The notes under the pieces are model-generated. The model did no database searches. It saw only the letters and a list, made by a program, of their open reading frames with translations, and had not been told where the DNA came from. 26,381 nt of DNA from DASUXA01 sp036378155 (GTDB lineage: Bacteria > Actinomycetota > Actinomycetes > Mycobacteriales > Micromonosporaceae): NCBI GenBank assembly GCA_036378155.1, contig DASUXA010000056.1:1-26381 (forward strand). The letters run 5' to 3'. Numbering within the stretch: the stretch's first letter is position 1; each line of letters begins with the position of its first letter. Below, in pieces: positions 21,673-26,381 of the stretch. The position numbers were made by a program, and so were the translations under genes.

Positions 21673-23074
21673 ACCCCTGGTCGCCGCTGTCGCTCGTCGA
21701 GCCGGAACCGTCGGGGGTCGCGGTGTCCGTCGACGTCGACCCGCGCGGCGTGGCGCCCGTCGAGTCCTGGCTCGACGGGTCCGACGTGGACGCGTCCGGG
21801 CTGGGTGCGGTGCCGCTCGGCGACGGCGAGGCGCTCGGGGACGGGCTCGGGTCGGTGGTCGGGCGCGGGCTCGGCGAGGCGGTACCGCGCGGCGTGGTGC
21901 GCTTCGGGGCGGGCGCCGGCGACGCCGCGCCACCCTCGCCGGACGCCTTGCGGGCGGTCCGCGGCGCGGGGGTCGACGCGGCGTGGCTGGTGGCCGCGCA
22001 GCCGGCGGTACCGGCGACCGGGGCGCAACTCGGCGTGACCCGTCCCACCCCGCTGTTGGTGTTGGCGTCCGCGATGTTGTCCGGACCCGCCTGCCCGGGG
22101 CCGAGCGCGAACGCGGCGGTGGCCGCCGCCGACGCCGCGACCGTCGCGCCGATCGCCGCCAGGCGCAACCGACGCCGGGGACGGCGTACCGGGTCGGTAC
22201 CGGCGGCGACCAGGCGCAGCGTCGCGGGGTGGTCCGCCGCGCCGAGCGGTACCTCCACCCCCGCCGCCGCGGCGAGCACCCGCGCCACCTCGCGGGCGGG
22301 CGGCCGCTCGCCCGGGTTCTTCGCCAGGCACTGCCGGTACACCTGCGTCACCTCGCTCGGCAGCCCCTTGATCCGGGGCAGCGGGGCGGGCGCGAGGTGG
22401 GCGTGGGCGTGCAGGATCTCCGTGGTGCTGTGCGCCGGCCAGGGCAGATCGCCGGTCAGCGCCCGGTACAGCACCAGCCCGAGCGCGTACACGTCGCTGG
22501 CGGGCAGCACGCTGCCGCCGCCGAGGCGCTCCGGCGCCAGATAGGCGGGAGTACCGAGTACGGTGCCGCCCGAGTCGTGGCGCTGCCCGGCGACGGCGGC
22601 GATGCCGAAGTCGACGACCTTCGCGCCGTCCGGGGTCAGCACGATGTTGCCCGGCTTGACGTCGCAGTGCACCAGCCCCTGCGCGTGCGCGGCGGCGAGC
22701 GCCGACGCGACCTGCGCGCACACCCGCACCGCGACGTTCGGCTGCATCGGTCCCGCGGCGAGACGTTCGGCGAGGGTCGGACCGGACAGCAGTTCCATCA
22801 CCACGTACGGGATGCGCTCGCCGGTGGCTGAGGGCGACTCTCCGAAGTCGTGGACGTTCGCCACGTGCGGGTGGCTCAGCCGGGCCGCCGCCTGCGCCTC
22901 GGCGCGGATGCGCTGCCGGAAACCGGGCTCGGCGGCGTACCGCGCCGAGAGCACCTTCACCGCGACAAAACGGTCAAGAATCGCGTCGTGACCACGCCAC
23001 ACCACCGACATCCCGCCCGAGCCCAGCCGCTCGACGAGCCGGTAGCGTCCCCCGAGGACCTGTGGAACCGACAC
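21671..23074 (-). CDS. Transmembrane Ser/Thr protein kinase (PknB-like), non-RD
   Basis: The 467-residue protein starts at GTG 23074. The kinase domain (residues ~10-270) has the Gly-rich loop LGSGGMSVVWRG (17-28), VAVK with Lys40, catalytic-loop HCDVKPGNIVL (136-146; Asp138), DFGIA (155-159) and GTPAYLAPE (174-182). The usual HRD is HCD, so Arg is replaced by Cys137 and activation-loop phosphorylation would act differently. RRPRRRLRLAAIGATVAASAAATAAFAL (~302-329) is basic then hydrophobic, a single membrane segment. The outer part is a ~135-residue tail with two close Cys pairs' worth of residues early on and then a long Ser/Pro/Thr-rich stretch, with no PASTA repeats. It probably senses the envelope by an unknown route. 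The gene converges on the membrane-protein gene. Confidence 0.92.
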   Translation of the reverse strand: MSVPQVLGGRYRLVERLGSGGMSVVWRGHDAILDRFVAVKVLSARYAAEPGFRQRIRAEAQAAARLSHPHVANVHDFGESPSATGERIPYVVMELLSGPTLAERLAAGPMQPNVAVRVCAQVASALAAAHAQGLVHCDVKPGNIVLTPDGAKVVDFGIAAVAGQRHDSGGTVLGTPAYLAPERLGGGSVLPASDVYALGLVLYRALTGDLPWPAHSTTEILHAHAHLAPAPLPRIKGLPSEVTQVYRQCLAKNPGERPPAREVARVLAAAAGVEVPLGAADHPATLRLVAAGTDPVRRPRRRLRLAAIGATVAASAAATAAFALGPGQAGPDNIADANTNSGVGRVTPSCAPVAGTAGCAATSHAASTPAPRTARKASGEGGAASPAPAPKRTTPRGTASPSPRPTTDPSPSPSASPSPSGTAPSPDASTSDPSSQDSTGATPRGSTSTDTATPDGSGSTSDSGDQG

Positions 23075-23198
23075 GACAGCTAACTGCCCTGGTCAGCGGC
23101 CCTTAAAACCGACCGGTCGCGGCTGCGCCGTACCGCCCCGACCGGCAATCGATGTTCCCCCATAGCCTGTTCGCCCGGCTGTCCGGCACGATGTCGGA

Positions 23199-24092
23199 AT
23201 GCCCCCTCGTTTCGCGACCGACGACCCCGCGCCCGCCCCGACGGCGGGCGCCCTGCTCGCCATCAGCGACCTGCACGTGGCGTACCCGGACAACCGCCGC
23301 ATCGTGGCGGACCTGCGGCCGCGGTCCGATCAGGACTGGCTGCTGGTCGCCGGGGACGTGGGCGAACTGACCACCGACATCGAATGGGCGCTGGGGCTGC
23401 TCGCCAGCCGGTTCGCCAAGGTGGTGTGGGCCCCGGGCAACCACGAGTTGTGGACGCATCGCGCCGACCCGGTCCAGTTGCGCGGCGAGCAGCGGTACCG
23501 GCACCTCGTCGAGATGTGCCGCTCGCTGGGCGTGGTGACCCCGGAAGACCCGTACCCGGTGTGGACCGGCGCGGGCGGGCCGGTGGTGATCGCCCCGCTG
23601 TTCGTGCTGTACGACTACTCGTTCTGGCCGGAAGGCGCGACCTCGACCCGGGACGCGCTGGCCATCGCGTACCAGGCCGGTGTGGTGTGCACCGACGAGA
23701 TGATGCTGCACCCCGACCCGTACCCGAGCCGGGACGCCTGGTGCCGGGTGCGTCTGGCGATCACCGAGGAGCGGCTGGCGGCGATCGACCCCGACATGCC
23801 CACCATCCTGGTGAACCACTTCCCGCTGGTCCGCGAGCCGACCCGGGTGCTGCGGTACCCGCAGTTCGCGCTGTGGTGCGGCACCGAGGGGACCGCCGAC
23901 TGGCACCGCCGGTTCCGCGCGCTCACCGTGGTGTACGGGCACCTGCACATTCCGCGGGGCATTTCGGTCGACGGGGTGCCGTTCGAGGAGGTGTCGCTCG
24001 GCTACCCGAGGGAGTGGCGGCGGCGCGCGAACGGTCCCACCCAGCCGCGCCAGATCCTGCCCCTGCCGAGCGGGACGGCGGTACGGGCATGA
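23199..24092 (+). CDS. pptH: Metallophosphoesterase, PptH-like phosphopantetheinyl hydrolase
   Basis: The 297-residue protein has the dimetal phosphoesterase motifs in order: SDLH (D24, H26), GDVG (D53), GNHE (N81, H82), VNHFP (H207) and YGHLH (H248, H250). It overlaps the phosphopantetheinyl transferase gene by 4 bp (ATGA). In M. tuberculosis the neighbour of pptT is Rv2795c/PptH, which removes 4'-phosphopantetheine from acyl carrier proteins and so opposes PptT; the same pairing and the intact active site support that role here. The start ATG 23199 has no ribosome site; CACGAT at 23187-23192 lies 6 nt before it and may be a -10 box of a leaderless transcript. The gene is divergent from the kinase. 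Confidence 0.9.
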   Translation: MPPRFATDDPAPAPTAGALLAISDLHVAYPDNRRIVADLRPRSDQDWLLVAGDVGELTTDIEWALGLLASRFAKVVWAPGNHELWTHRADPVQLRGEQRYRHLVEMCRSLGVVTPEDPYPVWTGAGGPVVIAPLFVLYDYSFWPEGATSTRDALAIAYQAGVVCTDEMMLHPDPYPSRDAWCRVRLAITEERLAAIDPDMPTILVNHFPLVREPTRVLRYPQFALWCGTEGTADWHRRFRALTVVYGHLHIPRGISVDGVPFEEVSLGYPREWRRRANGPTQPRQILPLPSGTAVRA

Positions 24093-24754
24093 TCGGGGAC
24101 ATTCTTCCGGAGCAGGTCGCCGCGGTCGAAGCCCGCAACGACCCGCCGTTCGTCGAACTGTTCCCCGCCGAGCGCGAGGTGATCGCCCGCGCCGTCGAGA
24201 AGCGCCGACGCGAGTTCGAGACCGTCCGGCACTGCGCCCGGGTCGCGCTCGCCCGGCTCGGTGTCCCGGCGGCGCCGATCCTGCCCGGCGAACGCGGCGC
24301 GCCGCAGTGGCCGACCGGCATCGTGGGCAGCATGACGCACTGTTCGGGGTACCGGGCGGCGGCGGTGGCGCGCGCCGAGCACATGATCACCGTGGGGGTG
24401 GACGCCGAGCCGGACGAGCCGCTGCCGGACGGGGTACTGGAGATGGTCACCCTCCCCAGCGAGCGCGGGTGGCTGGCGGAACTGTCCGCCTCGCATCCCG
24501 TGGCGCGCTGGGACCGGCTGCTGTTCAGCGCCAAGGAGTCGGTGTACAAGGCCTGGTTCCCGCTCGCCAGGCGCTGGCTCGGCTTCGAGGACGCCGAACT
24601 GACCGTCGACCCGGATGCGGGCACGTTCACCGCGAAGCTGCTGGTACCGGGACCAGTCGTCGACGGTCGCCCGGTCGACGGGTTCGCCGGTCGCTGGCTG
24701 GTGCGCGACGGGCTGATCGTGACCGCGATCGCGGTACCGGTGGACCGGCCGTGA
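24089..24754 (+). CDS. pptT: 4'-phosphopantetheinyl transferase (EntD/Sfp type, PptT-like)
   Basis: The 221-residue enzyme transfers the phosphopantetheine arm of CoA to a conserved serine of acyl or peptidyl carrier proteins, activating fatty-acid, polyketide and non-ribosomal peptide synthases. Characteristic motifs are PQWPTGIVGSMTHCSGY (72-88), VGVDAEP with Mg-binding Asp105 and Glu107, and FSAKESVYKAWFP (146-158) with Glu150 and Lys154. The N-terminal ELFPAEREVIARAVEKRRREFETVRHCARVAL is typical of the EntD/PptT branch. Its ATG sits inside the pptH stop (ATGA), so translation is coupled and the transferase-to-hydrolase ratio is probably set at that junction. A perfect palindrome 22 bp downstream ends the unit. 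Confidence 0.93.
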   Translation: MIGDILPEQVAAVEARNDPPFVELFPAEREVIARAVEKRRREFETVRHCARVALARLGVPAAPILPGERGAPQWPTGIVGSMTHCSGYRAAAVARAEHMITVGVDAEPDEPLPDGVLEMVTLPSERGWLAELSASHPVARWDRLLFSAKESVYKAWFPLARRWLGFEDAELTVDPDAGTFTAKLLVPGPVVDGRPVDGFAGRWLVRDGLIVTAIAVPVDRP

Positions 24755-24776
24755 GCCTCCTCGCAGAGCGTGACCA

Positions 24777-24810
24777 CCGTGGTGCGGTGACCGCGGTCAC
24801 CGCACCACGG
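24777..24810. terminator. 34-bp perfect palindrome downstream of pptT
   Basis: The stretch reads identically on both strands with no mismatch (half-site CCGTGGTGCGGTGACC). It begins 22 bp after the pptT stop and ends 77 bp before guaB1, fitting an intrinsic U-less terminator. The absence of any unpaired centre means the loop must be made by opening the central pairs. Confidence 0.7.
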
Positions 24811-24887
24811 CGCTGGGCGACCCGCGATCGTGGCGTTGCCGGGCGGCGGGGCGCCCTTGCCGGACGGTCGGGACGGATACTGGCGGC

Positions 24888-26324
24888 ATGCGCTTCCTGG
24901 ACAACACGCCGTTCCGGCCGGACCTGACGTACGACGACGTTTTCCTCGTCCCGCGCCGGTCGGCGGTCGAGTCGCGCACCACGGTCGGACTGGATTCCGC
25001 GGACGGCTCGGGTACCACCATTCCGATCGTCGTGGCGAACATGACCGCGGTCGCCGGTCGCCGGATGGCGGAGACGGTCGCCCGGCGCGGCGGCCTCGCC
25101 GTGATCCCGCAGGACATCCCGGTCGACGTGGTGGCCGACGTGATCGCGTCGATCAAGTCCCGGCATGTCGTGTACGACACGCCGGTGGTGCTCGGTCCGA
25201 CCGACACGGTGTCGTCGGCGCTGGCGCTGCTGCCCAAGCGTGCCCACGGCGCCGTGGTGGTGGTCGAGGACGGCCGCCCCGTCGGCGTGGTGACCGAGAG
25301 CGACTGCGCCGACGTGGACCGGTTCACGCAGGTCCACCGCGTGATGTCCACGGAACTGCTCACCCTGCCGGACGGCATCGACCCCGAGGCGGCGTTCAAC
25401 CGGCTGGTCGGCAGCCACCACAAACTCGCCCCAGTGGTCGACGACGCCGGTCGGCTGGTCGGCATTCTGACCCGCAAGGGCGCGTTGCGTGCCACGCTGT
25501 ACCGCCCGGCGCTGGACGACCAGGGGCGGCTGCGGGTCGCGGCGGCGGTCGGCATCTCCGGCGACACCGCCGGACGGGTGGACAAACTGCTCGCGGCGGG
25601 CGCGGACGTGATCGTGGTGGACACCGCGCACGGTCACCAGGAGCGCATGATCAAGGCGTTGCGTACGGTGCGGGCGCTGAACCCGGGCGCGCCCGCGGTC
25701 GCCGGCAACGTGGTCACCGCCGACGGGGTGAGCGACCTGATCGAGGCGGGCGCCGACATCGTCAAGGTCGGCGTCGGACCGGGCGCGATGTGTACCACCC
25801 GGATGCGCACCGGCGTCGGGCGTCCCCAGTTCTCCGCCGTCGCCGAGTGCGCGCGGCGGGCGCGTGAGCTGGGCGGGCACGTGTGGGCGGACGGCGGGAT
25901 CCGCCATCCGCGCGACGTGGCGCTCGCGCTGGCCGCCGGGGCGTCCAACGTGATGATCGGGTCGTGGTTCGCCGGTACCTACGAGTCGCCCGGCGACCTG
26001 CAGCGCGACGCGGACGGTCGACCGTACAAGGAGAACTTCGGGATGGCGTCGGCACGCGCCGTGAGCGGGCGTACCGCCGACGAGTCGCCCTTCGACCGGG
26101 CGCGCAAGGCGCTGTTCGAGGAGGGCATCTCCACCTCGAAGATGTACCTGGACCGGCAGATGCCCAGCGTGGAGGACATCATCGACGCGATCGTCGCCGG
26201 GGTGCGCAGCGCCTGCACCTACACCGGCGCCACCGACCTCGACTCGTTGCACGAGCGCGCCCTGGTGGGGGTGCAGACCACCGCCGGGTACGTCGAAGGC
26301 AAGCCGACCCCCAGCAGTTGGTGA
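24888..26324 (+). CDS. guaB1: GuaB1-family GMP reductase with CBS domains (IMP dehydrogenase-related)
   Basis: The 478-residue protein is a TIM-barrel of the IMPDH/GMPR superfamily with an inserted CBS pair (about residues 92-205, beginning near VVYDTPVVLGPTDTVSSAL and containing HGAVVVVEDGRPVGVVTESD). Other landmarks are LTYDDVFLVPRRS (13-25), VVDTAHGHQ, GNVVTADG, the catalytic-Cys loop GVGPGAMCTTR with Cys302, and ADGGIRHPRDVALALAAGASNVMIGSWFAGTYESPG. True IMPDH has the shorter GIGPGSICTTR version of the loop; this sequence matches the mycobacterial GuaB1 group, shown to be GMP reductase (GMP to IMP, NADPH) regulated through the CBS domains. ATG 24888 lacks a ribosome site; GATACT lies exactly 6 nt upstream, suggesting a leaderless start. 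It is a single-gene unit between two hairpins. Confidence 0.93.
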   Translation: MRFLDNTPFRPDLTYDDVFLVPRRSAVESRTTVGLDSADGSGTTIPIVVANMTAVAGRRMAETVARRGGLAVIPQDIPVDVVADVIASIKSRHVVYDTPVVLGPTDTVSSALALLPKRAHGAVVVVEDGRPVGVVTESDCADVDRFTQVHRVMSTELLTLPDGIDPEAAFNRLVGSHHKLAPVVDDAGRLVGILTRKGALRATLYRPALDDQGRLRVAAAVGISGDTAGRVDKLLAAGADVIVVDTAHGHQERMIKALRTVRALNPGAPAVAGNVVTADGVSDLIEAGADIVKVGVGPGAMCTTRMRTGVGRPQFSAVAECARRARELGGHVWADGGIRHPRDVALALAAGASNVMIGSWFAGTYESPGDLQRDADGRPYKENFGMASARAVSGRTADESPFDRARKALFEEGISTSKMYLDRQMPSVEDIIDAIVAGVRSACTYTGATDLDSLHERALVGVQTTAGYVEGKPTPSSW

Positions 26325-26349
26325 CGGTCGGCGCCGCGCGGATCGTCGG

Positions 26350-26381
26350 GTGGTCGGCGGCGCGTCCGCGCCGCCGACCAC
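26350..26381. terminator. 15-bp hairpin after guaB1, at the window edge
   Basis: GTGGTCGGCGGCGCG (26350-26364) is perfectly complementary to 26367-26381 with two bases between, 25 bp after the guaB1 stop. The window ends on the last paired base, so further pairing or a following tract cannot be seen. It is probably the guaB1 terminator. Confidence 0.65.

Noticed and set aside
24888..26324. Calling the last gene a conventional IMP dehydrogenase (guaB)
   Set aside because: The loop GVGPGAMCTTR and overall pattern match the GuaB1 group, whose mycobacterial member is a GMP reductase.
1..26381. Possible defence island, prophage, insertion sequence, CRISPR array, tRNA or integration site
   Set aside because: I found no transposase, integrase, cas, restriction or toxin-antitoxin motifs, no regular repeat array and no tRNA-like cloverleaf on reading through both strands.

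Overview
The window is high-GC (roughly 70% or more) actinobacterial chromosome. GTG starts are common, several starts look leaderless, and hairpin terminators lack U-tracts. An F420-type luciferase-like oxidoreductase, the PptH/PptT pair, GuaB1, a DUF2795 protein and an HtdZ-like hydratase all point to Actinobacteria. Frequent GGTACC/GTAC and the gene mix suggest a Micromonosporaceae-like organism, but that placement is an inference. There is no rRNA, tRNA, CRISPR array, insertion sequence, prophage gene or recognisable defence island. Gene content is mostly ordinary metabolism and regulation.

Layout. 1-3.9 kb: the 3' part of a MarR regulator converges on a lipoprotein with a His-rich conserved domain, followed by a two-gene minus-strand unit (GabD2-like aldehyde dehydrogenase, then extended SDR). 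4.0-9.3 kb: a winged-helix SAM methyltransferase, an intergenic region with competing hairpins, a 1004-aa LAL-like ATPase regulator without a LuxR domain, and an F420-type oxidoreductase. 9.4-10.8 kb: an orphan ClpP converging on a TesB-like thioesterase.

11-15.6 kb is a fatty-acyl module. TetR and a MaoC hydratase (minus strand) diverge from an acyl-CoA dehydrogenase and a PaaI-type thioesterase (plus strand), with a TTGACA-type promoter and a palindromic operator between them. Haloalkane dehalogenase and nitroreductase genes follow. The most notable defect in the window is here: the acyl-CoA dehydrogenase has an in-frame TAG at codon 12, where a Gln would be expected. The TetR frame also runs 196 bp into the MaoC gene.

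15.6-20.7 kb: a DUF2795 small protein, a 17-bp perfect hairpin, a secreted SGNH esterase, a TauE/SafE permease, and a divergently transcribed secreted isoamylase whose upstream region has a good sigma-70-type promoter and two CTGCAAG elements resembling MalR sites. 20.8-26.4 kb: a membrane protein with a His-rich N-terminus, a non-RD Ser/Thr kinase, the translationally coupled pptH-pptT pair with opposing activities on carrier-protein phosphopantetheine, and guaB1 (GMP reductase). A perfect 34-bp palindrome separates pptT from guaB1, and another hairpin ends the window.

I did not find a clear new multi-gene system. The items most worth checking are the amber-interrupted dehydrogenase, the competing hairpins at 5123-5184, the TetR/MaoC overlap, the class of -10 boxes placed 6-7 nt before start codons, and the strong GGTACC enrichment.
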